In this document: positions 44,554-59,682 of the stretch, piece by piece
Position numbering within the stretch: position 1 is the first letter of the stretch
How the letters are laid out: each line of letters begins with the position of its first letter
Assembly (NCBI RefSeq): GCF_030272615.1
Contig: NC_081408.1
Location: 612,586,977 to 612,650,976, forward strand
From: Cryptomeria japonica
Taxonomy: Eukaryota; Streptophyta; Pinopsida; Cupressales; Cupressaceae
DNA: 64,000 bases
Reading direction: 5' to 3'
Made by a program: the position numbers and the translations under genes
Notes under the pieces: generated by a model
What the model was told of the DNA's origin: nothing
Databases searched by the model: none
Seen by the model: only the letters and a program-made list of their open reading frames with translations

Positions 44554-47245
44554 TTTCTTGAGAGAATCAAGAAAGATTGAATGAATGAAAGAGATGGATT
44601 TGAAATGAGAGAATGGGAGGGAAAAGAGGGTTAGCGAGCCATTTCAGAAGATTCTAAGCCATTTCCACCAACCAAGATAGGTGACAAGTGTTGAAATGCA
44701 CATAATCCGTTTTTAAACGTTAAGAAGTTGCGAGACAAATGTGTGGTGTGCAGACATCCACGTGGTGCACTAGTGTCTAGACAAATCATGCTAAAAAATG
44801 ACAAGTGGCAAGAGAAACTCATGACTAGCTTGAAACTGAAGCTGAAAGAGAGGTGCTAAAAAGGTGTCTTGAGCATCCTCAGAGGGAAAAGGCTGATGCA
44901 AGGACTGAAATGAGCCTACTCAAATGCTAGGGGAATGAATACTAAAGTGTCTACAAAAGTGTAGGTGGAATTGCAAAGGTGTATAGAATTTTTGACTCTA
45001 CAAGTCATTGTACTACATTCAGGCTATGTGGTGTCTTTGGATTCCTACGCCTCATGCTTATTTATGGTTGACGACTATATGTTTTAGTGAATAGTAGCTG
45101 GGAAGGGTAGTGGTATGTCTATTCGTGTTAATTACGATATCAATGGGCCTAACAACCCAATACACCAACACACTACATAACATAAATTATGTGTTGAATT
45201 TTTAGATTAATTATTAAATGAGAAAAACTGTACTGTTTTTTTTTTGTGTTTGTTTTACTGACATGAAAATTTTTATTAACATTCAGTTAAAACAATTTTC
45301 TTCACACCCTATGATCTCCATTATTTTCCATTTTACTATAAGAATATATAATCTAGTTATTTGTCGTACATAGCTCCAAGAAGCATATGTGTTTGATTCT
45401 TTGATCGACATTTCAGATCAAACTCCATCATCCATCATAAGGAATAAGATTATATAATCTATTTCTCTAGTTTTTGCTTTCTTATTCCTAATGTTAAATC
45501 ATGGAGTTTGATCTGAAACGTCAATCGAAAAATCTCACACAGTTGATTCCTAAAGCTATGTACGTCAATGCTATATATTTAAAATCTAATTATTTATTTG
45601 ACTAGTACTTTCATGAAAAACAGCTGTGCAACCATATAAATCGCCAGCCATATAAGAATAAAGAAACATACCGGAGAATTTACCTCTCATATGACTCACA
45701 ATTTATATGACTACATAACGAGTTCCACTTTCATGAGCAGGAGTTATATATGTATCTCTCATCATTTCATTTATATTGATGATAAACATTCACAAGAAGT
45801 CTTTCTTGGAAAGAATTAATTCTCATGAGAGCAATAAACAATAATTGAATGTACGCATGTACTCCAAGTTTTAGTGTCGTGTTATAAGAAGTCATATCGA
45901 AGTAAACTCGTTAGGTTATCAGTCAGTCTGATAGTTTTGACACATATTAAAACGTACAACTTCCTTTTGATGAAGTAGGGAAAATTGACATTGAGAGATA
46001 ACGTATTCTCTTTCACGATTCCAATGTGGACGCTTCGTATTCAATCGGTAAAAGTTGATGTGATGATAGTCATGGCTAATTTGCATCCAAATCCAAAAGC
46101 AAATATCCTGGGAGGTGATATTTTTGTTTAATATTAGCAAGTGGTAAAGTATAAATTGCAACCCTTCAATCAACTAAACCATATTTGATTCCCCAAAGGG
46201 GTCCCTAGTATGTCTGAAAGTATTCTTAAAGAGACGCATGCATATCTCTTGACCGTGTCTTGGAAAGGAGGCTTAATCTTCGTTCACCAATAGAGAAAAA
46301 GGCAGAAATGTCATATTCAGTCTCTACCACTTGCTGATATAAAACAGAAATATCACCTCCCGACTTCTTTGCTTTTGGATTTGGATGGAAATTAGCCATG
46401 ACTGGTATTACATCAACCTTTTTCTGATTGAATATGAATCCTCCACATTGGAGTCGTGATAGAGAATACGTTATCTCTCAACGTTAATTTTCCCGACTTC
46501 CTGAAAAAGAAGTTGTACGTTTTAATATGTGTCGTAATTATCAGTCGGACTTATAAACCAACGAGGTTACTTCCACATGACTTCTTATAAACACGACACT
46601 AAAACTTGGAGTATATGCGTACATTCAATTATTGTGTATTGCTCTCATGAGAATTCATTCTTTCCAAGAAAGACTTTTTGTCAACGTCTATCATCAATGG
46701 AGGTGAAATGATCAGAGAAACATATATAACTCCTGCTCATGAAAGTGGAACTCGCTATGTAGTCATATAAATTGTTAGTCGTATGAGAGGTATATTATCT
46801 CATATGATCTTTATTCTTATATGGCTGGCGATTTATATAGATGAATAGCCGTTTCTAATGAAAGTAGTAGTCAAATAAATAACCAGATTAGAATCAATTG
46901 TGTGAGATTTTTTTATTGACGTTTCAAATCAAACTCCATGATCCATCATCAGAAATAAGAAACCAAAAACTAGAGAAATAGATTATATATTCTTATTCCT
47001 TCTGATACATGATGGAGTTTGATCGGAAATGTTGATCAAAGAAGCAAACACAAATGCTTCTTGGAGCTATGTAAGACAAATAAGTAGATTATATATTCTT
47101 ATAGGAAAATGTAAAATAATGGAGATCATAGTGTGTAAAGAAAATTATTTTAACTGGATGTTAATAAAAACCATCTTGTCTGCTTTGTTTTTATTTTTTC
47201 TCATTTTATAATTAATCTACAAAACTCAACACATAATAAAAATTG
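42218..47245. repeat. Array unit 2
   Basis: Same order as unit 1. The left junction joins palindrome-end sequence (aataaaaaccg) directly to the LTR stub (ttcacttattgac). Solo LTR 42726-44128, palindrome 45185-47237. It shares several variants with unit 4 (for example aaatttcatcaa near 44091 and 54147) rather than with units 1 and 3. Confidence 0.95.
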
Positions 47246-49524
47246 TTCACTTATTGACATCAACGATAACATACATTGTCACTACTTCATCATATGCCAA
47301 CATAACCAACAATATGTTGAGGGCAACCCTTACACAGGTACAAGATATTCTTAATACCCCATAAATCATATACTAAGATATTAAGTGTTATAAGCATGGC
47401 TGAGGGATTCAATCATGTAGAGAATGAAATTTGCTACCCTTGAAGTGATGAACTCCAAGGAACAAACTGACCTTTGCTCTACTTTACTTAAATTGGTGTT
47501 AAAGGTGAGCCAGGGGATGCAAAATACAAAATTAAATAAATAAGATATAGACAAGATTTATAAATGATTTTGTTATGCCTTTGTCTTTAGGATGAGTGCA
47601 TGGAACTAGGACACCAACATGATGCACCACCATTTGGTACAAACAAAGTACAGAGACCACACAAATGTGATCGTACGACTAAACAAATGATATTATAATA
47701 AGTAAAACGAGTGATACTGAATGCAAAAAGCTAAAATAAGATAGGGCAAGATGTGATGGTATGATGTATCAATAAGCATCCGGTAAACTAATGAGAAGGG
47801 GGGGGGCGAATCAGTAGATAGAAAAGTGACATAAACTTTTCACCAAACAAAAACAACCTCTCAAGACAAACTCAAAACTGACTGGTTCAAACACTGAACT
47901 ACAAATTGCAATATCACTATCAAGTAAACCAGTTGACTGTCATAACAGAATAACAGTAAAACAACTCTGAAATTCTCAAAACCTTTTAAACGAAACATCC
48001 AAATACTTTATTGATAAAATTAAAAGCTCATTTCAGATTGCTGTTGGACATCATATCATATCTAAGTGGATTTAGCAGTTAAGCAAATTAACCATATCAA
48101 ACATAACCACAAAAACATTCACCACTTCACACAATGATTTTGACATGGAAACCCAAATGGGAAAAACCACGGTGGGGATGAATACCCACAAGTATTCTGA
48201 ACTCTTCTGAAGTTTGCCCTGTTAGGATCCAAGCCTGTTAAAGCTTTACAATAAGTCCTATTAAGAACAAATCTTGTTAGGGACCACCCGGTTAAAGGAT
48301 TGACTATAATGCCCTATTCGAAGCAATAACCTATTAGGAGTAACCTTGATAGAGGATTTAAAATCCAAGCTAATGGATCACCTGGTTAGAGGACTTAGAT
48401 AACACTAAGCTTGTTAGAGCTCACCCGGTTAGGGGATTTGACTGTTGTAATTGTTAAAGAACAACAGGGGTTTCTTGATCTGGTGAATAGCACTACTCTA
48501 CTTGATCATATCCTTTTCATGCTCCTATCTTTCTTTACACATACTGCAAATACATCATCTATTTCGACAACCAATCACTCTTACATTCAACCAAAATTGC
48601 CAACACTACAAAACGACTCATCGACCTTATAAACAAAACAATAGGTCGATAACACATCACAAACCTAAGATCTCATAGAGATTACAAACAAATCAGTTCA
48701 AGTATGACCATTGGATTACACAGTAATCATTGCACATCATTCAAGACAACCTCGACTGCTGCTTGATCACCACTTCATCGAACTCTATATCTCATCACGT
48801 GGTTTCCATTACATGCAATGAACTTGCTCATTCCCAAGATAAAAGCCATTATCTGTATGCACCAAAAATGATTTGAATCTCTTCTCATACAACATGCATA
48901 CATGGCATAATCATTACCGCTCATCATTTGATCTTATACCAATACAACCGATTCACCAAGCTCAATCGATTAGGGTTTAGCATATCAACAGGTAGGGTTT
49001 ATCGGTTGATCTCACTTCTTCTCTAGTAATACTAGTTTCCTTCACAAGCTCACTTACCGGTTGCAAAACAACATTAATACAACATCATTACCGGTTATAA
49101 TTGACATCAATGACAACATAAAAGTTCATCAATGCAATCTTCATGCAAATGCCAACAAGATGAAGGAAGCTTACAACTGGTCCATGATTGAAGCCTCTCA
49201 CTAAATAAGTTTATTTCCTCGATCAAGAACCTACACACATACAAAAGAGGAAAAATGTTTGGGGTTGTTTGGAGACTTGCCTCAGTCAAGTCCTTTTTTG
49301 GTGTTTCCACCTCCACAGACAACCAAATAGATAGATAGATCAATATGTAAATAGAAAAGATAAACGATTTGATAGATAAGGGATGCGATAAATCCCAAAA
49401 TGCTCAAAGACAAGATAAATAGAATGATGGAAAGATATTACCAAAGAGGCTTCAGAAAGCCAAGAGAGTTGCAAAAGAGTATTGTGACAAGTTAGAGATA
49501 GTTTTAACAAACTAGAGACTGTTG

Positions 49525-49583
<59 letters not shown>

Positions 49584-52273
49584 TTCTTGAGAGAATCAAG
49601 AAAGATTGAATGAATGAAAGAGATGGATTTGAAATGAGAGAATGGGAGGGAAAAGAGGGTTAGCGAGCCATTTCAGAAGATTCTAAGCCATTTCCACCAA
49701 CCAAGATAGGTGACAAGTGTTGAAATGCACATAATCCATTTTTAAACGTTAAGATGTTGCGAGACAAATGTGTGGTGTGCAGACATCCACATGGTGCACT
49801 AGTGTCTAGACAAATCATGCTAAAAAATGACAAGTGGCAAGAGAAACTCATGACTAGCATGAAACTGAAGCTGAAAGAGAGGTGCTAAAAAGGTGTCCTG
49901 AGCATCCTGAGAGGGAAAAGGCTGATGCAAGGACTGAAATGAGCCTACTCAAATGCTAGGGGAATAAATACTAAAGTGTCTAAAAAAGTGTAGGTGGAAT
50001 TGCAAAGGTGTATAGAATTTTTGAATCTACAAGTCATTGTACTACGTTCAGGCTATGTGGTGTCTTTGGATTCCCACGCCTCATGCTTATTTATGGTTGA
50101 CGACTATATGTTTTAGTGAATAGTAGCTGGGAAGGGTAGTGGTATGTCTATTCGTGTTAATTACGATATCAATAGGCCTAACAACCCAATACACTAACAC
50201 ACTACATAACATAAATTATGTGTTGAATTTTTAAATTAATTATTAAATGAGAAAAACTGTACTGTTTTCTTTTTCTGTTTGTTTTACTGACATGACAATT
50301 TTTATTAACATTCAATTAAAACAATTTTCTTCACACCCTATGATCTCCATTATTTTACATTTTACTATAAGAATATATAATCTAGTTATTTGTCGTACAT
50401 AGCTCCAAGAAGCATATGTGTTTGATTCTTTGATCGACATTTCAGATCAAACTCCATCATCCATCATAAGGAATAAGATTATATAATCTATTTCTCTAGT
50501 TTTTGCTTTCTTATTCCTAATGTTAAATCATGGAGTTTGATCTGAAACGTCAATCGAAAAATCTCACACAGTTGATTCCTAAAGCTATGTACGTCAATGC
50601 TATATATTTAAAATCTAATTATTTATTTGACTAGTACTTTCATGAAAAACAGCTGTGCAACCATATAAATCGCCAGCCATATAAGAATAAAGAAACATAC
50701 CGGAGAATTTACCTCTCATCTGACTCACAATTTATATGACTACATAACGAGTTCCACTTTCATGAGCAGGAGTTATATATGTATCTCTCATCATTTCATT
50801 TATATTGATGATAAACATTCACAAGAAGTCTTTCTTGGAAAGAATGAATTCTCATGAGAGCAATAAACAATAATTGAATGTACGCATGTACTCCAAGTTT
50901 TAGTGTCGTGTTATAAGAAGTCATATCGAAGTAAACTCGTTAGGTTATCAGTCAGTCTGATAGTTTTGACACATATTAAAACGTACAACTTCCTTTTGAT
51001 GAAGTAGGGAAAATTAACATTGAGAGATAACGTATTCTCTTTCACGATTCCAATGTGGACGCTTCGTATTCAATCGGTAAAAGTTGATCTGATGATAGTC
51101 ATGGCTAATTTGCATCCAAATCCAAAAGCAAATATCCTTGGAGGTGATATTTTTGTTTAATATTAGCAAGTGGTAAAGTATAAATTGCAACCCTTCAATC
51201 AACTAAACCATATTTGATTCCCCAAAGGGGTCCCTAGTATGTCTGAAAGTATTCTTAAAGAGACGCATGCATATCTCTTGACCGTGTCTTGGAAAGGAGG
51301 CTTAATCTTCATTCACCAAGAGAGAAAAAGGCAGAAATGTCATATTCAGTCTCTACCACTTGCTGATATAAAACAGAAATATCACCTCCCGACTTCTTTA
51401 CTTTTGGATTTGGATGGAAATTAGCCATGACTGGTATTACATCAACCTTTTTCCGATTGAATAAGAATCATCCACATTGGAGTCGTGATAGAGAATACGT
51501 TATCTCTCAACGTTAATTTTCCCGACTTCGTCAAAAGGAAGTTGTACGTTTTAATATGTTTCGTAATTATCAGTCGGACTGATAAACCAACGAGGTTACT
51601 TCCACATGACTTCTTATAAACACGACACTAAAACTTGGAGTATATGTGTACATTCAATTATTGTGTATTGCTCTCATGAGAATTCATTCTTTCCAAGAAA
51701 GACTTTTTGTCAACGTCTATCATCAATGGAGGTGAAATGATCAGAGATACATATATAACTCCTGCTCATCAAAGTGGAACTCGCTATGTAGTCATATAAA
51801 TTGTTAGTCGTATGAGAGGTATATTATCTCATATGATCTTTATTCTTATATGGCTGGCGATTTATATAGATGAATAGCCGTTTCTCATGAAAGTAGTAGT
51901 CAAATAAATAACCAGATTAGAATCAATTGTGTGAGATTTTTTTATTGACCTTTCAAATCAAACTCCATGATCCATCATCAGAAATAAGAAACCAAAAACT
52001 AGAGAAATAGATTATATATTCTTATTCCTTCTGATAGATGATGGAGTTTGATCGGAAATGTTGATCAAAGAAGCAAACACAAATGCTTCTTGGAGCTATG
52101 TACGACAAATAACTAGATTATATATTCTTATAGGAAAATGTAAAATAATGGAGATCATAGTGTGTAAAGAAAATTATTTTAACTGGATGTTAATAAAAAA
52201 ATCTTGTCTGCCTTGTTTTTCTTTTTTCTCATTTTATAATTAATCTAAAAAACTCAACACATAATAAAAACTG
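47246..52273. repeat. Array unit 3
   Basis: Solo LTR 47754-49157, palindrome 50214-52265. In the solo LTR it shares variants with unit 1 (aaatcagttcaag, cacgtggtttcc, aaaagccatt). Confidence 0.95.
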
Positions 52274-54549
52274 TTCACTTATTGACATCAATGATAACAT
52301 ACATTGTCACTACTTCATCATATGTCAACATAACCAACAATATGTTGAGGGCAACCCTTACACAGGTACAAGATCTTCTTACTACCCCATAAATCATATA
52401 CTAAGATATTAAGTGTTATAAGCATGGCTGAGGGATTCAATCATGTAGAGAATGAAATTTGCTACCCTTGAAGTGATGAAATCCAAGGAACAAACTGACC
52501 TTTGCTCTACTTCACTTAAATTGGTGTTAAAGGTGAGCCAGGGGATGCAAAATACAAAATTAAATAAATAAGATATAGACAAGATTTATAAATGATTTTG
52601 TTATGCCTTTGTCTTTAGGATGAGTGCATGGAACTAGGACACCAACATGATGCACCACCATTTGGTACAAATAAAGTACAGAGACCACACAAATGTGATC
52701 GTATGACTAAACAAATGATATTATAATAAGTAAAATGAGTGATACTGAATGCAAAAAGCTAAAATAAGATAGGGCAAGATGTGATGGTATGATGTATCAA
52801 TAAGCATCCGGTAAACTAATGAGAAGGGGGGGGGCGAATGAGTAGGTAGAAAAGTGACATAAACTTTTCACCAAACAAAAACAACCTCTCAAGACAAACT
52901 CAAAACTGACTGGTTCAAACACTGAACTACAAATTGCAATATCACTATCAAGTAAACCAGTTGACTGTCATAACAGAATAACAGTAAAACAACTCTGAAA
53001 TTCTCAAAACCTTTTAAACGAAACATCCAAATACTTTATTGATAAAATTAAAAGCTCATTTCAGATTGCTGTTGGACATCATATCATATCTAGGTGGATC
53101 TAGCAGTTAAGTAAATTAACCATATCAAACATAACCACAAAAACATTCACCACTTCACACAATGATTTTGACATGGAAACCCAAATGGGAAAAACCACAG
53201 TGGGGATGAATACCCACAAGTATTCTGAACTCTTCTGAAGTTTGCCCTGTTAGGATCCAAGCCTGTTAAAGCTTTACAATAAGTCCTATTAAGAACAAAT
53301 CTTGTTAGGGACCACCCGGTTAAAGGATTGACTATAATGCCCTATTCGAAGCAATAACCTATTAGGAGTAACCTTGATAGAGGATTTAAAATCCAAGCTA
53401 ATGGATCACCTGGTTAGAGGACTTAGATAACACTAAGCTTGTTAGAGCTCACCCGGTTAAGGGATTTGACTGTTGTAATTGTTAAAGAACAACAGGGGTT
53501 TCTTGATCTGGTGAATAGCACTACTCTACTTGATCATATCCTTTTCATGCTCCTATCTTTCTTTACACATACTGCAAATACATCATCTATTTCGACAACC
53601 AATCACTCTTACATTCAACCAAAATTGCCAACACTACAAAACAACTCATCGACCTTATAAACAAAACAATAGGTCGATAACACATCACAAACCTAAGATC
53701 TCATAGAGATTACAAACAAATCGGTTCAAGTATGACCATTGGATTACAGAGTAATCATTGCACATCATTCAAGACAACCTCGACCGCTGCTTGATCACCG
53801 CTTCATCGAACTCTATATCTCATCACGCGGTTTCCATTACATGCAATGAACTTGCTCATTCCCAAGATAAAAACCATTATCTGTATGCACCAAAAATGAT
53901 TTGAATCTCTTCTCATACAACATGCATACGTGGCATAAGCATTACCGCTCATCATTTGATCTTATACCAATACAACCGATTCACCAAGCTTAATCGATTA
54001 GGGTTTAGCATATCAACAGGTAGGGTTTATCGGTTGATCTCACTTCTTCTCTAGTAATACTAGTTTCCTTCACAAGCTCACTTACCGGTTGCAAAACAAC
54101 ATTAATACAACATCATTACCGGTTATAATTGACATCAATGACAACATAAAATTTCATCAAAGCAATCGTCATGCAAATGCCAACAAGATGAAGGAAGCTT
54201 ACAACTGGTCCATGATTGAAGCCTCTCACTAAATAAGTTTATTTCCTCGATCAAGAACCTACACACATACAAAAGAGGAAAAATGTTTGGGGTTGTTTGG
54301 AGACTTGCCTCAGTCAAGTCCTTTTTGGGTGTTTCCACCTCCACAGACAACCAAATAGATAGATAGATCAATATGTAAATAGAAAAGATAAATGATTTGA
54401 TAGATAAGGGATGCGATAAATCCCAAAATGCTCAAAGACAAGATAAATAGAATGATGGAAAGATATTACCAAAGAGGCTTCAGAAAGCCAAGAGAGTTGC
54501 AAAAGAGTATTGTGACAAGTTAGAGATAGTTTTAACAAACTAGAGACTG

Positions 54550-54608
<59 letters not shown>

Positions 54609-57331
54609 TGAGTGAGAGAGAGAGAGAGAGAGAGAGAGATTTCTTGAGAGAATCAAGAAAGATTGAATGAATGAAAGAGATGGATTTGAAATGAGAGAAT
54701 GGGAGGGAAAAGAGGGTTAGCAAGCCATTTCAGAAGATTCTAAGCCAGTTCCACCAACCAAGATAGGTGACAAGTGTTGAAATGCACATAATCCCTTTTT
54801 AAACGTTAAGATGTTGCGAGACAAATGTGTGGTGTGCAGACATCCACGTGGTGCACTAGTGTCTAGACAAATCACGCTAAAAAATGACAAGTGGCAAGAG
54901 AAACTCATGACTAGCATGAAACTGAAGCTGAAAGAGAGGTGCTAAAAAGGTGTCTTGAGCATCCTGAGAGGGAAAAGGTTGATGCAAGGACTGAAATGAG
55001 CCTACTCAAATGCTAGGGGAATGAATACTAAAGTGTCTACAAAAGTGTAGGTGGAATTGCAAAGGTGTATAGAATTTTTGACTCTACAAGTCATTGTACT
55101 ACATTCAGGCTATGTGGTGTCTTTGGATTCCCATGCCTCATGCTTATTTATGGTTGACGACTATATGTTTTAGTGAATAGTAGCTGGGAAGGGTAGTGGT
55201 ATGTCTATTCGTGTTAATTGCGATATCAATAGGCCTAACAACCCAATACACTAACACACTATATAACATAAATTATGTGTTGAATTTTTAGATTAATTAT
55301 TAAATGAGAAAAACTGTACTGTTTTCTTTTTGTGTTTGTTTTACTGACATGACAATTTTTATTAACATTCAGTTAAAACAATTTTCTTCACACCCTATGA
55401 TCTCCATTATTTTACATTTTACTATAAGAATATATAATCAAGTTATTTGTCGTACATAGCTCCAAGAAGCATATGTGTTTGATTCTTTGATCGAAATTTC
55501 AGATCAAACTCCATCATTTATCATAAGGAATAAGATTATATAATCTATTTCTCTAGTTTTTGCTTTCTTATTTCTAATGTTAAATCATGGAGTTTGATCT
55601 GAAACGTCAATCGAAAAATCTCACACAGTTGATTCCTAAAGCTATGTACGTCAATGCTATATATTTAAAATCTAATTATGTATTTGACTAGTATTTTCAT
55701 GAAAAACAGCTATGCAACCATATAAATCGCCAGCCATATAAGAATAAAGAAACATACTGGAGAATTTACCTCTCATCTGACTCACAATTTATATGACTAC
55801 ATAACGAGTTCCACTTTCATGAGCAGGAGTTATATATGTATCTCTCATCATTTCATTTATATTGATGATAAACATTCACAAGAATTATTTCTTGGAAAGA
55901 ATGAATTCTCATGAGAGCAATAAACAATAATTGAATGTACGCATGTACTCCAAGTTTTAGTGTCGTGTTATAAGAAGTCATATCGAAGTAAACTCGTTAG
56001 GTTATCAGTCAGTCTGATTGTTTTGACACATATTAAAACGTACAACTTCCTTTTGACGAAGTAGGGAAAATTAACATTGAGAGATAACGTATTCTCTTTC
56101 ACAATTCCAATGTGGACGCTTCGTATTCAATCGGTAAAAGTTGATGTGATGATAGTCATGGCTAATTTGCATCCAAATCCAAAAGCAAATATCCTGGGAG
56201 GTGATATTTTTGTTTAATATTAGCAAGTGGTAAAGTATAAATTGCAACCCTTCAATCAACTAAACCATATTTGATTCCCCAAAGGGGTCCCTAGTACATC
56301 TGAAAGTATTCATAAAGAGACACATGCATATCTCTTGACCGTGTCTTGGAAAGGAGGCTTAATCTTCATTCACCAAGAGAGAAAAAGGCAGAAATGTCAT
56401 ATTCAGTCTCTACCACTTGCTGATATAAAACAGAAATATCACCTCCCAACTTCTTTGCTTTTGGATTTGGATGGAAATTAGCCATGACTGGTATTACATC
56501 AACATTTTTTCGATTGAATACGAATCATCCACATTGGAGTCATGATAGAGAATACGTTATCTCTCAACGTTAATTTTCCCGACTTCGTCAAAAGGAAGTT
56601 GTACGTTTTAATATGTGTCGTAATTATCAGTCGGACCGATAAACCAACGAGGTTACTTCCACATGACTTCTGATAAACACGACACTAAAACTTGGAGTAT
56701 ATGCGTACATTCAATTATTGTGTATTTCTCTCATGAGAATTCATTCTTTCCAAGAAAGACTTTTTGTCAACGTCTATCATCAATGGAGGTGAAATGATCA
56801 GAGATACATATATAACTCCTGCTCATGAAAGTAGAACTCGCTATGTAGTCATATAAATTGTTAGTCGTATGAGAGGTATATTATCTCATATGATCTTTAT
56901 TCTTATATGGCTGGCGATTTATATAGATGAATAGCCGTTTCTAATGAAAGTAGTAGTCAAATAAATAACCAGATTAGAATCAATTGTGTGAGATTTTTTT
57001 ATTGACGTTTCAAATCAAACTCCATGATCCATCATCAGAAATAAGAAACCAAAAACTAGAGAAATAGATTATATATTCTTATTCCTTCTGATACATGATG
57101 GAGTTTGATCGGAAATGTTGATCAAAGAAGCAAACACAAATGCTTCTTGGAGCTATGTACGACAAATAACTAGATTATATATTCTTATAGGAAAATGTAA
57201 AATAATGGAGATCATAGTGTGTAAAGAAAATTATTTTAACTGGATGTTAATAAAAACAATCTTGTCTGCTTTGTTTTTCTTTTTTCTCATTTTATAATTA
57301 ATCTAAAAAACTCAACACGTAACAAAAACTG
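52274..57331. repeat. Array unit 4
   Basis: The longest unit (5058 bases), because of an expanded TG/AG tract at 54551-54639. Solo LTR 52782-54185, palindrome 55271-57323. Its right palindrome arm closely matches that of unit 5 (shared gtcggaccgataaacc, cttctgataaacacg, catgaaagtagaactcg). Confidence 0.95.
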
Positions 57332-59610
57332 TTCACTTATTGACATCAATGATAACATACATTGTCACTACTTCATCATATGCCAACTTAACCAACAATA
57401 TGTTGAGGGCAACCCTTACACAGGTACAAGATCTTCTTACTACCCCATAAATCATATACTAAGATATTAAGTGTTATAAGCATGGCTGAGGGATTCAATC
57501 ATGTAGAGAATGAAATTTGCTACCCTTGAAGTGATGAACTCCAAGGAACAAACTGACCTTTGCTCTACTTCACTTAAATTGGTGTTAAAGGTGAGCCAGG
57601 GGATGCAAAATACAAAATTAAATAAATAAGATATAGACAAGATTTATAAATGATTTTGTTATGCCTTTGTCTTTAGGATGAGTGCATGGAACTAGGACAC
57701 CAACATGATGCACCACCATTTGGTACAAACAAAGTACAGAGGCCACACAAATGTGATTGTACGACTAAACAAATGATATTATAATAAGTAAAATGAGTGA
57801 TACTGAATGCAAAAAGCTAAAATAAGATAGGGCAAGATGTGATGGTATAATGTATCAATAAGCATCCGGTAAACTAATGAGAAGGGGGGGGGCGAATCAG
57901 TAGATAGAAAAGTGACATAAACTTTTCACCAAACAAAAACAACCTCTCAAGACAAACTCAAAATTGACTGGTTCAAACAGTGAACTACAAATTGCAATAT
58001 CACTATCAAGTAAACCAGTTGACTGTCATAACAGAATAACAGTAAAACAACTCTGAAATTCTCAAAACCTTTTAAACGAAACATCCAAATACTTTATTGA
58101 TAAAATTAAAAGCTCATTTCAGATTGCTGTTGGACATAATATCATATCTAAGTGGATTTAGCAGTTAAGCAAATTAACCATATCAAACATAACCACAAAA
58201 ACATTCACCACTTCACACAATGATTTTGACATGGAAACCCAAATGGGAAAAACCACGGTGGGGATGAATACCCACAAGTCTTCTGAACTCTTCTGAAGTT
58301 TGCCCTGTTAGGATCCAAGCCTGTTAAAGCTTTACAATAAGTCCTATTAAGAACAAATCTTGTTAGGGACCATCCGATTAAAGGATTGACTATAATGCCC
58401 TATTCGAAGCAATAACCTATTAGGAGTAACCTTGATAGAGGATTTAAAATCCAAGCTAATGGATCACTTGGTTAGAGGACTTAGATAACACTAGGCTTGT
58501 TAGAGCTCACCCGGTTAGGGGATTTGACTGTTGTAATTGTTAAAGAACAACAGGGGTTTCTTGATCTGGTGAATAGCACTACTCTACTTGATCATATCCT
58601 TTTCATGCTCCTATCTTTCTTTACACATATTACAAATACATCATCTATTTCGACAACCAATCACTCTTACATTCAACCAAAATTGCCAACACTACAAAAC
58701 AACTCATCGACCTTATAAACAAAACAATAGGTCGATAACACATCACAAACCTAAGATCTCATAGAGATTACAAACAAATCGGTTCAAGTATGACCATTGG
58801 ATTACACAGTAATCATTGCACATCATTCAAGACAACCTCGACCGCTGGTTGATAACCGCTTCATCGAACTCTATATCTCATCACGCGGTTTCCATTACAT
58901 GCAATGAACTTGCTCATTCCCAAGATAAAAACCATTATCTGTATGCACCAAAAATGATTTGGATCTCTTCTCATACAACATGCATACGTGGCATAATCAT
59001 TACCACTCATCATTTGATCTTATACCAATACAACCGATTCACCAAGCTCAATCGATTAGGGTTTAGCATATCAACAGGTAGGGTTTATCGGTTGATCTCA
59101 CTTCTTCTCTAGTAATACTAGTTTCCTTCACAAGCTCACTTACCGGTTGCAAAACAACATTAATACAACATCATTACTGGCTATAATTGACATCAATGAC
59201 AACATAAAAGTTCATCAATGCAATCTTCATGCAAATGCCAACAAGATGAAGGAAGCTTACAACTGGTCCATGATTGAAGCCTCTCACTAAATAAGTTTAT
59301 TTCCTTGATCAAGAACCTACACACATACAAAAGAGGAAAAATGTTTGGGGTTGTTTGGAGACTTGCCTCAGTCAAGTCCTTTTTTGGTGTTTCCACCTCC
59401 ACAGACAACCAAATAGATAAATAGATCAATATGTAAATAGAAAAGACAAATGATTTGATAGATAAGGGATGCGATAAATCCCAAAATGCTCAAAGACAAG
59501 ATAAATAGAATGATGGAAAGATATTACCAAAGAGGCTTCAGAAAGCCAAGAGAGTTGCAAAAGAGTATTGTGACAAGTTAGAGATAGTTTTAACAAACTA
59601 GAGACTATTG

Positions 59611-59682
<72 letters not shown>

